Shown in pieces: positions 7,007-14,897 of a stretch of DNA of 17,577 bases. The DNA is from Anaerolineae bacterium. Its GTDB lineage: Bacteria; Chloroflexota; Anaerolineae; Aggregatilineales; Phototrophicaceae. The first letter of the stretch is position 1. Every line of letters begins with the position of its first letter. The translations under genes and the position numbers were made by a program. Location: contig JADLHH010000020.1 in the NCBI GenBank assembly GCA_020848855.1, positions 1 through 17,577 on the forward strand, written 5' to 3'. The notes beneath the pieces were generated by a model. The model did no database searches. It was given only the letters and a program-made list of their open reading frames with translations, and was not told the origin of the DNA.

Positions 7007-8869
7007 TTACTTGTTGGGCGGCCAGTAGCCCAGTTGATCCAGAATGTACAGGCTGTCCGAGTTGAAGAAGCGCTCGACGATCTTGCCATCCACGACGCGG
7101 AAGATCGACAGCCCTTTCCACGTCAGTTCCTCGCCGCTCGCCGGCTTGCCCAGCCAGTCGTGGGTCATCTTCATGGTCATCGTGCCGCGCACGCCGACCA
7201 TTTCGCCCTCGGCGATGATATCGTCGATCTGGACGCTCATGGACGGGAACATGCCGTGAACGGCAGCGATGCCCTGTTCCAGAATGGGGCGCCCGTGCGG
7301 GCTGCCGAACAGCGCCTCGCCGTGATCGATGAAGTCCTCGACCATCACGTCCTTGAGGTGGCTCACGTCGCCGGTGTTGAAGATCGCCTCATAGAACTGG
7401 CGCACAACTTCGACGTTCCGCCGTTCCTGTTCGCCCATCGGGGCTGCCGGGGCAGATGCTGCCGCCGGGGCTGCTGCGGGCTGAGCCGCCGCTTCAGGCT
7501 GCGCGCTGCCCGCGTCTGCCGGAGCCGCGCCGCCCATCGGCGGGAGCAAGCCCATGCCGCGCATCATGCCCATCTCGTCGCTGTTGAACCAGCGCTCGGC
7601 GATCTTGCCGTTTTCGAAGCGGTTGATGGCGATGCCCGTCCATTCAATCGTCTGCCCGTTGGGCGGGACGCCGTATACTTCCTGCGAGACCGTGCCGCGC
7701 CACGTCAGGCGGGCGACGACCTTTTCGCCCTCGGCGACCAGATCATCGACGCTCACGTACAGGTCGGGGAAGACCCACTTCGCCCACTGGATGCCGCGCG
7801 CGACGGCAGCCAGATGATCCTTATCGCTGGGGTCGAGACCCATCGTCTCGCCATGCGCGATGAAGTGGGGATCCATGACTTCGTACAGAACATCCATATT
7901 GTTCCGGTTGAGTTCGTCGTACAGACGAATGATCTTGACCTTCAATTCTTCGGGATTCACTTGAGGTGCTCCTCCTCCCATCGCGCTCATATCGAATTGT
8001 GGCGGATTGCGGATGAATTCGCCGAAGTCGCTGAAGAATTGGTCGGCACTGATCGGCTGGCGACCGGTGACCTTGTAGAAATCGTACGTCACTTCGCCGT
8101 ACCGCCCAGTGCTGTAGGCTTCGTCCATGCCGACGACGAAGTCGACAAACCACGGCTGCATCCCCAACTGAGCCATCCCGGCTTTGGTCGCTTCCGGCGG
8201 CATATAGCTGTAGCTGACCGGCTTGCCCAGCACCTTGCCAATCTTCTGGGCGACCTGTCCGTTGGTCAGCGCTTCGGGTCCCGTCAGCCGGTAGATTTTG
8301 CCTTCGTGTCCCGGCTCGGTCAGGCAGCGGACGGCGACGGTGGCAATGTCGCGGATGTCAATCGCCGGGAGCGGCACGTTTTCCAGCAGCGAGGCGTAGA
8401 AGCCCCCCGTCATGTTGATCGGGTAGACCAGTTGCAGCCAGTACTGGTAAAAAACGTGCGGGCGCAGGTGCGTCCATGCGATTCCCGACTCTTCCAACAA
8501 GCGTTCGCACTGGGCGTGCCAGCGCATCAACTGAGCCGGGGCGTCGTGCGCCGCGCCGACTACCGACAGCTTGACGATGTGCTTCACCCCGGCAGCTTTC
8601 GCCGCATTGATGAAATTACCCTGCTGCTCGACCTGCCGGTAGTCGCTCGGCGTCAGCAGAAATGCCCGGTCCACGCCTTCCAGCGCCGCCGGCAGGGTGT
8701 TGGTTTTGGAGACATCGCCTTCAACGATTTTGATGTTGGGGATTTGCCCCATCATCTGCTGTGCCTTCGCCGCGTTGCGCACCATGACGCTGAACGGCTT
8801 GCCGGTCTGCGCGAGCTGCATCACCAGTTCCCGACCGATATTCCCAGTAGCGCCTGTTACGAGGATCAT
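7007..8869 (-). CDS. NmrA-like NAD(P)-binding domain fused to two SnoaL-like domains (gene A)
   Basis: The 620-residue protein has three parts. Residues 1-292 are an NmrA-like atypical short-chain dehydrogenase fold with the dinucleotide motif GATGNIG (6-12), 'KLSVVGAA' (100-107) and 'SGIAWTHLRP' (128-137). Residues of about 305-443 are a SnoaL-like domain with E425 and D431 in the ERWFNSD signature. A 35-residue Ala/Pro-rich linker (444-478) leads to a second SnoaL-like domain (479-620; E599, D605). NmrA-like proteins reduce substrates or act as redox sensors; SnoaL-like proteins are ring cyclases or related small-molecule enzymes. The fusion suggests consecutive steps on one substrate. A GGAAGGG ribosome site lies 9 nt before the ATG. 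It is the last gene of the block, 107 nt after gene B. Confidence 0.88.
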   Translation of the reverse strand: MILVTGATGNIGRELVMQLAQTGKPFSVMVRNAAKAQQMMGQIPNIKIVEGDVSKTNTLPAALEGVDRAFLLTPSDYRQVEQQGNFINAAKAAGVKHIVKLSVVGAAHDAPAQLMRWHAQCERLLEESGIAWTHLRPHVFYQYWLQLVYPINMTGGFYASLLENVPLPAIDIRDIATVAVRCLTEPGHEGKIYRLTGPEALTNGQVAQKIGKVLGKPVSYSYMPPEATKAGMAQLGMQPWFVDFVVGMDEAYSTGRYGEVTYDFYKVTGRQPISADQFFSDFGEFIRNPPQFDMSAMGGGAPQVNPEELKVKIIRLYDELNRNNMDVLYEVMDPHFIAHGETMGLDPSDKDHLAAVARGIQWAKWVFPDLYVSVDDLVAEGEKVVARLTWRGTVSQEVYGVPPNGQTIEWTGIAINRFENGKIAERWFNSDEMGMMRGMGLLPPMGGAAPADAGSAQPEAAAQPAAAPAAASAPAAPMGEQERRNVEVVRQFYEAIFNTGDVSHLKDVMVEDFIDHGEALFGSPHGRPILEQGIAAVHGMFPSMSVQIDDIIAEGEMVGVRGTMTMKMTHDWLGKPASGEELTWKGLSIFRVVDGKIVERFFNSDSLYILDQLGYWPPNK

Positions 8870-8976
8870 AGGTTTACGCCCTTCCGAATGTTTCGTTCGT
8901 ACGCATAGTTGTCAATTTTGCGATGCAAGGGAGCGGTAGATAAATGTGCCGCCCCTGAATAACCTGATCTGCCACG

Positions 8977-10737
8977 CTAGAATCTGGGAATGATCCCCAC
9001 CTGCTGATACAGCGTGAAGCGGTCGGTGTTCATCCAGCGCTCGACAATCCTGCCTTCCTCGATGCGGTCGGTGATCGTCCCCGTCCAGTGATACACCTGC
9101 CCGGTGCCCGGCACGCCCATGAAATCCCCCTGATGCGTCCCGCTGTAGTGCAGGCGCACCGCCACCTTGTCGTGATACGCGGCGATTGTCTCGATTTCCA
9201 GGTGCAGGTCGTGGAACGCCGCCCGCATCATGCCCAGTTCCATATCCAGCGGCTTGATTCCCTTGACGGGTTTTTCAGCGCTGTCGAACGTGGTCAGCAC
9301 GTCGGCAGCCATAAAGCGCGAATATGCGTGCGGGTTCCCCTTGTTGATCTCGTCGATCAGGCTGCGGATCAGCGCCTTGTTGCCATCGGTGTCGTAGAAA
9401 ACCGGCGGGGTGGGCAGGATGCCCATCTGCTGTAGAATGCTGACCTGGTCGAGTTCGCTGGTGCCTTCGACAAATTGACCATCGGCATAGCGCAGCACGC
9501 GTGTCGCCGTCCACTTGATGTACTTGCCCGACGGCGGCATCCCGAAAAACGCGCCTTTGTGCGTCCCTTCGGCGCGCACCAGCAGGAACACCTGATCGCC
9601 TTCGATGATCAGGTCACGGATGCCGAACTGCACATCCGGGAAGGCTTCGTGCAGCATGACGTGGGCGCGGCGTACCTCGTTCCAGTCGTTGCCCATGGTT
9701 GCGCCGCCCGGCACGACCTGATGATCGATGAAGCCGGGCGCGAAGGCGCTCATACATTTATCGACATCGCCTTCGTTCATGCCGCCGATGTACAGATCGT
9801 AGACGAGGTGACGCACCTGCTCCTCGACTGCCGCCTGCTGCTGCTCCGGCTTTTCGCCGAACAGCCCCAAGCCGAGCTGGCGGCTCAGTTCGATAAAGTC
9901 CATACCGCCCCAGTGTTCGATGAAGCGGTCGCCGGGCACGCGCTCGATTTCGATACACTGCACCTTGTAACGCTTGCCGGACGGCGGCGTGCCGAAGAAC
10001 GGCGCGCCGGTGTGTTCCGCCTCGATGGTAAACACCACCGTCGCCAGGTCGCCGTCCACGATGACGTGCTGAATCTCGTAGTTCGACCAGGGGAAGGCGG
10101 CATAGTTCATGTTGAGGAACATCTTCGCGCCTTCAACGCCGGGGGGCATCCCCGGCGCGGCGCTGTGATCCAGCACCTGATCGCCGAGGAAGTCGATCAT
10201 GTGGTCGAGGTTGCGCGGGATGACCATCTCGTTGAAGTACTGCTGAATCTTCGCTTTCTTCTGGGTGGCCGTCGTGGTCGACGGCAGCGCGCCAGCGCGC
10301 GTGCCCATGATCGGCTCTGCGCCCCCCGGCGTCTGCATCGCTCGCATGATGACCATGATGTCGAACCAGTGGAAGCGCTCGACGAATTTGCCGTTTGCCA
10401 CGCGGAAGACTTCGACCACGTAGCTCTTGAACGGATTTCCGCTGGGCGGCATTCCCATGAACGACCCGGTGTTCGTCCCCTGATAAATGCCGTGCAGGAC
10501 GACCATGTCGCCTTCCGCGCTGACACCCTCAAGCGCCATTTGGAAATCTGGAAAAGCACTGAACAGCGCTTCGTAAAAGCGCCGTAGCCCCTGCTTGCCC
10601 GGCGGCGTTCCCAGTGGTTGTCCGTGATCGGTGAGCTGGTCGTCGACGAGGGCGAGCGCTGCATCGAGATTATGCTGGTTGAGCGCCTGTTGAAACTGCT
10701 GTGCCAGTGCCTTGAGTTCCGTACCTGATGGTGTCAT
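8977..10737 (-). CDS. Four-domain SnoaL-like protein (gene B)
   Basis: The 586-residue protein consists of four successive SnoaL/NTF2-like domains, at about 1-137, 158-297, 302-444 and 450-586. The Glu-x5-Asp signature recurs at E120/D126, E274/D280, E424/D430 and E566/D572, a period of 142-154 residues. Domain 3 has the canonical 'FPDVQF' and 'EGTHKGAFFGMPPSGK' segments. Domain 2 is diverged there ('FPWSNY', 'EHTGAPFFG'). Domain 1 resembles the separate gene D, and domains 2-4 resemble gene C in the same order, including a nearly identical linker 'PTPPVFYDT-x-GNKA'. There is no signal peptide or membrane helix, so it is cytosolic. The family includes polyketide cyclases, but no polyketide synthase is present and the substrate is unknown. 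Confidence 0.87.
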   Translation of the reverse strand: MTPSGTELKALAQQFQQALNQHNLDAALALVDDQLTDHGQPLGTPPGKQGLRRFYEALFSAFPDFQMALEGVSAEGDMVVLHGIYQGTNTGSFMGMPPSGNPFKSYVVEVFRVANGKFVERFHWFDIMVIMRAMQTPGGAEPIMGTRAGALPSTTTATQKKAKIQQYFNEMVIPRNLDHMIDFLGDQVLDHSAAPGMPPGVEGAKMFLNMNYAAFPWSNYEIQHVIVDGDLATVVFTIEAEHTGAPFFGTPPSGKRYKVQCIEIERVPGDRFIEHWGGMDFIELSRQLGLGLFGEKPEQQQAAVEEQVRHLVYDLYIGGMNEGDVDKCMSAFAPGFIDHQVVPGGATMGNDWNEVRRAHVMLHEAFPDVQFGIRDLIIEGDQVFLLVRAEGTHKGAFFGMPPSGKYIKWTATRVLRYADGQFVEGTSELDQVSILQQMGILPTPPVFYDTDGNKALIRSLIDEINKGNPHAYSRFMAADVLTTFDSAEKPVKGIKPLDMELGMMRAAFHDLHLEIETIAAYHDKVAVRLHYSGTHQGDFMGVPGTGQVYHWTGTITDRIEEGRIVERWMNTDRFTLYQQVGIIPRF

Positions 10738-10779
10738 TGTCCCTCACAGAAGATGTCGCTGTACGATAAGGAATGCGAG

Positions 10780-12078
10780 CTACCCGAAGCTGGGAATCAG
10801 CCCCACCTGCTGCAGCAGCGTAAAGCGGTCGATGTTGACCCACCGTTCGACGATTTTGCCGTCCTCGAACCGGTCGATGGTCAAACCGCTCCAGTCATAA
10901 ACCTTGCCTGTCCCCGGCACGCCCATATACGACCCGCTGTGCGTGCCCCGGTAGTGCATCCGCGCCGCCACGCGGTCGCCCGATGCCGTCATGCTTTCAA
11001 TCTCACGGGTGAAGTCGTGGAAAGCGCCGTGCAGCATGGCATCGTCCTGTTTCACCCACTTGGTTCCCTTGAGCGGGGCAGGGTTGCTCTCCAGATGGAT
11101 GATCACGTCGGGAGCCATGTCTTCGTCGTAAGCATGGATGTTGCCTTCGTTCAGCGCGGCGACCAGCTTTTCTACCACCGCCTTGTTGCCTTCGGTATCG
11201 TAGAAAACCGGCGGCGTGGGGATGATGCCCATCTGCTGCAGGATGCCGACCTGATCGAGTTCGCTCGTGCCTTCGGCGAACTTGCCGTTTTCGTAGCGCA
11301 GCAGGCGCACGCCCGTCCATTTGACGTGTTTGCCGGTCGCCGGCATACCGAAGAACGCGCCCTGATGCGTGCCTTCGCCGCTCACGCGCATGACGACCGA
11401 GTCGCCTTCGACCAGCAGGTCTTCCAGCGCGAACTGCACGTCCGGGAACGCCACCTTGAGCATCTCGTGCGCCTGACGCACGTCGTTCTTGGTATTGCCC
11501 AGGCTCGCGCCGCCGGGCACGACCTGATGATCGACGAACGAGTCGGCGAACACGTCCATCGTCATGTCGATATCGCCCTTGTTCATGCCCTCGATATACT
11601 GGCGCGCCAGCCGCTCGGCTTCCGCCCGGTTATCGGGAGGTGCCTGGTTCATACCGAACATCGGCAAGCCGGTCTGGTAGGCTAATCCCGGCAGGTCGAT
11701 GCCACCCCAGTGTTCGGCGAACTTCGTCTCCGGGATGCAGATCACTTCGAGGTTGGGAATGCGGAAGCGCTTGCCGGTGGGTGGCGTGCCGAACAGCGGC
11801 TTGCCGCTGAATTCGCCTTCGATAAAGCTGATCAGGATCAGGCAGTCGCCGTCGACCAGCAGGTGATTGCAGTCGTACCACAGCCAGGGGTAGGCGTCGA
11901 ACATCATGCCCAGGAACGCCTGCACCGCATCCACCGCGCCCATGTTGACGATCGGCGCGCTGTGTTCCTTCACGTCGTCGCGGATGAACTCGCGGATATT
12001 CTCCAGCCGTCGGGGGATGACCACCTCAGTGAAATACTTGACGATGACTGCGCGTTTTTCTTCCGGTGTTGTCGCCAT
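10780..12078 (-). CDS. Three-domain SnoaL-like protein (gene C)
   Basis: The 432 residues form three SnoaL-like domains, at about 1-140, 148-290 and 296-432. The Glu-x5-Asp signature is at E122/D128, E269/D275 and E411/D417. The second domain has 'FVDHQVVPGG', 'FPDVQF' and 'GEGTHQGAFFGMPATGK', very close to domain 3 of gene B. The third has 'FHDF' and 'RGTHSGSYMGVPGTGK', matching domain 4 of B. The first lacks the usual FPD and GTH motifs. GAGGG lies 6 nt before the ATG, and the gene starts 21 nt after gene D. The protein has no export signal. It is best viewed as a paralogue of the last three quarters of B. Confidence 0.87.
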   Translation of the reverse strand: MATTPEEKRAVIVKYFTEVVIPRRLENIREFIRDDVKEHSAPIVNMGAVDAVQAFLGMMFDAYPWLWYDCNHLLVDGDCLILISFIEGEFSGKPLFGTPPTGKRFRIPNLEVICIPETKFAEHWGGIDLPGLAYQTGLPMFGMNQAPPDNRAEAERLARQYIEGMNKGDIDMTMDVFADSFVDHQVVPGGASLGNTKNDVRQAHEMLKVAFPDVQFALEDLLVEGDSVVMRVSGEGTHQGAFFGMPATGKHVKWTGVRLLRYENGKFAEGTSELDQVGILQQMGIIPTPPVFYDTEGNKAVVEKLVAALNEGNIHAYDEDMAPDVIIHLESNPAPLKGTKWVKQDDAMLHGAFHDFTREIESMTASGDRVAARMHYRGTHSGSYMGVPGTGKVYDWSGLTIDRFEDGKIVERWVNIDRFTLLQQVGLIPSFG

Positions 12079-12099
12079 TTCATGCCCTCATTTCGGCTA

Positions 12100-12624
12100 T
12101 CAGCCGGTTCCTGTAATTGTTCGGACGATTTTCATGGCGTCGTACCAGAAGTAACGCTCGATGAACTTCCCCCGGCGCACTTTGAAGATTTCGATCATGT
12201 AGGTGACGAACGGCTTGCCGGTAGCGGGCACATCGTAGAACTGTCCCTGGCTCGTGCCGTGCAGTTCACCGTTGATGACGAACATGTCGCCGTCGATGTA
12301 GACCTTGATTACGGTCATGTTCAGGTCTGGGAATGCCTTCAGCAGCATTCCGTAAGACATATCCACGCCCAGTTTGGTGACTGGCTCACCGGGCGTCGTC
12401 ATATCTTTCATCTGGTCGTCCATCATCGCTTTGGCGGCGTCGAGGTCATGACGATTGATGTGGGCGATGTACTGGTCTGCCAGCGCCTGCACTTCGGGGC
12501 GCGTGATCGGATCTTCGTCGACCGGGTAGGCGTGATAATTGATGCCGCGCTGCTCCGCGAACGGGGCATTCGGCTCCACCTGGCTCAGCCGCCAGAAGAT
12601 TTTATGCTTGCTTTCATCTGCCAT
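12100..12624 (-). CDS. Single-domain SnoaL-like protein with N-terminal extension (gene D)
   Basis: The frame is open upstream to 12690, but the ATG at 12624 is preferred: it overlaps the stop of gene E by one base (TAATG), a coupling arrangement. The 174-residue product has an unrecognised extension of about 45 residues and then one SnoaL-like domain with 'KAFPDLNM' (97-104), 'HGTSQGQF' and 'VPATGKPF', and E156/D162 in 'IERYFWYD'. It most resembles domain 1 of gene B. Gene C follows after 21 nt, so D and C together have the same domain order as B. Confidence 0.85.
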   Translation of the reverse strand: MADESKHKIFWRLSQVEPNAPFAEQRGINYHAYPVDEDPITRPEVQALADQYIAHINRHDLDAAKAMMDDQMKDMTTPGEPVTKLGVDMSYGMLLKAFPDLNMTVIKVYIDGDMFVINGELHGTSQGQFYDVPATGKPFVTYMIEIFKVRRGKFIERYFWYDAMKIVRTITGTG

Positions 12625-13910
12625 TAGGATTGTCCACCTGGTATAAGACCGAATTGTTGAAGCATTCCGAACACGTCGGAGTTGAACCAACGCTCGACGA
12701 TCTTGCCGTTTTCAATACGGTTGGTGGCAATCGCCGTCCAACTCATCTTCTTTCCGCTCGCCGGCATCCCCATGAACGAGGTGGTCATCGTTCCTGTCCA
12801 GCGCAGGCGCACCATCACCTTGTCGCCCGCCGCCACCATGTCCTCGATTTCGACGACCATGTCCGGGAAGGCTTCCTGAGTCATGCGAGCGCCCTGCTTG
12901 ATCGGCTCCAGCCCCTTCTGGTACGGGTTAAGCGCGTCGCCGTGCATGACGAAATCCGGCGACATCAGTTCGTCGACGATATCGAAGTTGTGTTTGTTTT
13001 CCTCCTCATACAGGCGGCGAACGAGCGCTTTGTTGGCTTCAGGGTTCGGGGGTGGCGCGAACGACGGGATGATGCCCATCTGCTGCAGAATGCCCACCTG
13101 GTCGAATTCGTTCCACGCTTCGACGAACATGCCGTCCTGCACGCGCAGAATACGGTGCGCCGTCCATGAGATGGGCTTGCCGGTGGGTGGAAAACCGTAG
13201 AACTCGCCGGTGTGTATGCCGTTGGCATGGACGCGGATGGCGACCTTGTCGCCTTCGACCATCACTTCATCGATTGTGAATGTCAGGTCGCTGAACGACT
13301 GGTTGAGCATGTGATGTGCCGCGACCACCGCTTCGACGCCCGGCGGCAGCCCGGAGACCTGCGCCGAGTTGTGGTCGTTGAAGTCGACCGCGAACACTTC
13401 GCGCAGGGCGGTTTCGTCGTCGGTGTTCACGCCTTCGATGTAGCGGTTCACCATCGCCGTATACTGCTCGACCTTCGCCTTCTGATCCGGGTCCTGCATC
13501 GCGCCAAGCTGCATCATCAGCCCGACGATGTCCAGACCGCCCCAGCGCTCGGCGTACTTGCCGTTCTCCAGCCGCACGGTTTCGAGCAGCAGCACCGAGA
13601 ACTTCTTCCCGGTGGCGGGCAGCCCCATCAGGTTGCCATCGTGCGTTCCGGCGATAGTCGAGATCACCGAGACCTTGTCGCCTTCGGCGATCAGTTCGTG
13701 GATCGTGTTCCGGGCGTCGGACGATCCATCAAAGAACATGGAGAAGAACATCTTCGTGCCTTCATGTCCTCTGGGGATTCCCGGCGGCGCGCTGTAGTCG
13801 ATGCCGTCCTCCGGGATATAGTCCGCGAACCGGTCGAGGATATGGTTGTTAATCACATTTTCAATATAATCGCGCACCAGAGCTTTATTTTTTTCTTGAA
13901 GCACGCCCAT
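12624..13910 (-). CDS. Three-domain SnoaL-like protein (gene E)
   Basis: With the ATG at 13910 the product has 428 residues; an upstream in-frame TTG at 13925 is rejected because GAGAGG lies 7 nt before the ATG. Three SnoaL-like domains occupy about 1-140, 146-285 and 292-428. The Glu-x5-Asp signature is at E121/D127, E264/D270 and E406/D412. Domain 1 has lost the FPD motif ('FDGSSDA') but keeps 'GTHDGNLMGLPATGK'. Domain 2 has 'GIHTGEFYGFPPTGK' and 'DQVGILQQMGIIP'. Domain 3 ends in 'ENGKIVERWFNSD', nearly the same as the first cyclase domain of gene A. The architecture equals gene C and domains 2-4 of gene B. Confidence 0.87.
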   Translation of the reverse strand: MGVLQEKNKALVRDYIENVINNHILDRFADYIPEDGIDYSAPPGIPRGHEGTKMFFSMFFDGSSDARNTIHELIAEGDKVSVISTIAGTHDGNLMGLPATGKKFSVLLLETVRLENGKYAERWGGLDIVGLMMQLGAMQDPDQKAKVEQYTAMVNRYIEGVNTDDETALREVFAVDFNDHNSAQVSGLPPGVEAVVAAHHMLNQSFSDLTFTIDEVMVEGDKVAIRVHANGIHTGEFYGFPPTGKPISWTAHRILRVQDGMFVEAWNEFDQVGILQQMGIIPSFAPPPNPEANKALVRRLYEEENKHNFDIVDELMSPDFVMHGDALNPYQKGLEPIKQGARMTQEAFPDMVVEIEDMVAAGDKVMVRLRWTGTMTTSFMGMPASGKKMSWTAIATNRIENGKIVERWFNSDVFGMLQQFGLIPGGQS

Positions 13911-13917
13911 CGTAATG

Positions 13918-13923
13918 CCTCTC
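13918..13923 (-). promoter_or_regulatory. Ribosome binding site deciding the start of gene E
   Basis: On the - strand this reads GAGAGG and sits 7 nt before the ATG at 13910. The alternative TTG at 13925 would overlap this site, so the ATG is taken as the start. Confidence 0.65.
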
Positions 13924-13967
13924 AAGCAGTTACAGGATCAGGCAGCGATTATGCTGATGGCACTCTG

Positions 13968-14378
13968 TTAGTTCTGGATGCCGAGCTGCGTCCGCAGACC
14001 CATACGGTCGACCCATTCCCAGCGCTCGACAATCTTGTGGTCGGCAATGCGGAAGAAATGCATCGCCGAAACCGAAAACGACTTCCCGGAAGGTGCTGCG
14101 CCCATAAATTCGCCCTGGTGCGTCCCGGACAGCGTCAACCGGCACACCACCAGATCGCGCTCGCCCGTCAGGTCGTCCAGCGTTGCCTGTAAATCGGGAA
14201 ATGCCTTGAAATAAGCACCGAATGATTGCTTGACGTGATCCAGTGTTTCGGATGTCCCGGTCGAGTCGTGATCAACGAGCGGGTCGCGCATGTACTGCGC
14301 GACCTGCTCCAACTGCCGCTCGACCATGACCGCCTGATGAAATTTGCGGACGAGTTGCTTATTCGCATCAACCGACAT
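13968..14378 (-). CDS. Single-domain SnoaL-like protein (gene F)
   Basis: This is one SnoaL-like domain in 136 residues, the usual size of the stand-alone family. It has 'PLVDHDS' (33-39), 'KAFPDLQA' (58-65), 'SGTHQGEFMG' (84-93) and 'ERWEWVD' with E118/D124. The W-x-D ending resembles gene D and domain 1 of gene B, which suggests that F belongs to the delta type. AAAGGG is 7-8 nt before the ATG. It follows gene G after 23 nt and precedes gene E by 57 nt, so it is probably cotranscribed. The substrate is unknown. Confidence 0.87.
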   Translation of the reverse strand: MSVDANKQLVRKFHQAVMVERQLEQVAQYMRDPLVDHDSTGTSETLDHVKQSFGAYFKAFPDLQATLDDLTGERDLVVCRLTLSGTHQGEFMGAAPSGKSFSVSAMHFFRIADHKIVERWEWVDRMGLRTQLGIQN

Positions 14379-14401
14379 GATCGATCCCTTTCAGAGAAGG
14401 C

Positions 14402-14845
14402 TTAGCCGCCGCCCAATTTCATTTCGGGGATCATCCCCAGCGCCATCAACTGCGGCATCACGTCCTGGTTTGCCCAACGCTCGATGATCTTGCCTTCGTC
14501 GTTGAAACGATAGGTCGAAATACCCGCCCAGCTATGCACCTGACCAGTCGGCGCTTTGCCCATGAATGGGCCTTTGTGCGTGCCGTGCCACGTCAGGCGC
14601 ACGACGACCACATCGCCGTCCGCGACCATTTCTTCGATGACCGTGTGACCGTCGGGGTAGGCGCTCTTGACGCCTGCGACACCCTGCTTGATCGCTTCGC
14701 TGCCGCCGATATACGGGAACAGCGCGTCGCCATGATGCACGAACTCCGAGCACATCAGGTCGTCGATGACCGAAACGTCGCCCTTGCCGATGACTTCATC
14801 GTAGAACCGCTGAACGCAGCGCTTGTTGATCTCGACATTATTCAT
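14402..14845 (-). CDS. Single-domain SnoaL-like protein (gene G)
   Basis: The 147-residue protein is one SnoaL-like domain. It has 'EFVHHGDALFPY' (34-45), 'SAYPDGHT' (61-68), 'WHGTHKGPFMGKAPTGQ' (86-102), and 'ERWANQD' with E122/D128. The HGDAL-x-PY and IKQG segments closely match the third domain of gene E, so it belongs to the gamma type as a free-standing copy. A strong GAGGAGA site lies about 8 nt before the ATG. The C-terminal tail is Gly-rich (KLGGG). It lies 52 nt after gene H and 23 nt before gene F. Confidence 0.88.
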   Translation of the reverse strand: MNNVEINKRCVQRFYDEVIGKGDVSVIDDLMCSEFVHHGDALFPYIGGSEAIKQGVAGVKSAYPDGHTVIEEMVADGDVVVVRLTWHGTHKGPFMGKAPTGQVHSWAGISTYRFNDEGKIIERWANQDVMPQLMALGMIPEMKLGGG

Positions 14846-14897
14846 GGATTTCTCTCCTCATCGCTCTCGTAATTAACATCGTGACCCAGATGGACTA

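Larger units (their letters stand above)
8977..14378 (-). repeat. Tandem repeated coding unit of four SnoaL-domain types (delta-alpha-beta-gamma)
   Basis: In transcription order the genes read F (delta-like), E (alpha-beta-gamma), D (delta), C (alpha-beta-gamma), B (delta-alpha-beta-gamma). Type marks are: delta, an ER-aromatic-x-W-x-D ending; alpha, the ending (H/R)WGG-x-D; beta, (E)-(L/F)-DQV-x-ILQQMGI; gamma, ERW-x-N-x-D. The D+C pair matches B domain by domain. F+E as a third copy is weaker because F is only moderately delta-like. Copies are well diverged in protein sequence, so the duplication is old. Confidence 0.7.

Noticed and set aside
6989..8908. A 639-residue open frame on the + strand covering all of gene A
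   Set aside because: It has no family motifs and is rich in His, Arg, Asp and Val, as expected for the antisense of a GC-biased gene that rarely uses TTA, CTA and TCA. The - strand frame has clear NmrA and SnoaL-like motifs.
8887..8915. Possible promoter for gene A on the - strand: TTGACA (8910-8915), 17 nt, AACATT (8887-8892)
   Set aside because: The -35 match is perfect but the -10 match is only 3 of 6, and transcription would start at or inside the gene's Shine-Dalgarno sequence (8879-8885).
9475..12627. Long + strand open frames opposite genes B, C and D (9475-10587, 10753-11685, 11710-12627)
   Set aside because: Antisense shadows of the same kind; the opposite strand carries repeated conserved domain motifs and proper ribosome sites.
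12625..12690. Upstream extension of gene D to an earlier start at 12690
   Set aside because: It would overlap gene E by 67 nt and add a basic segment with no match; the TAATG arrangement at 12624 is the usual coupled start.
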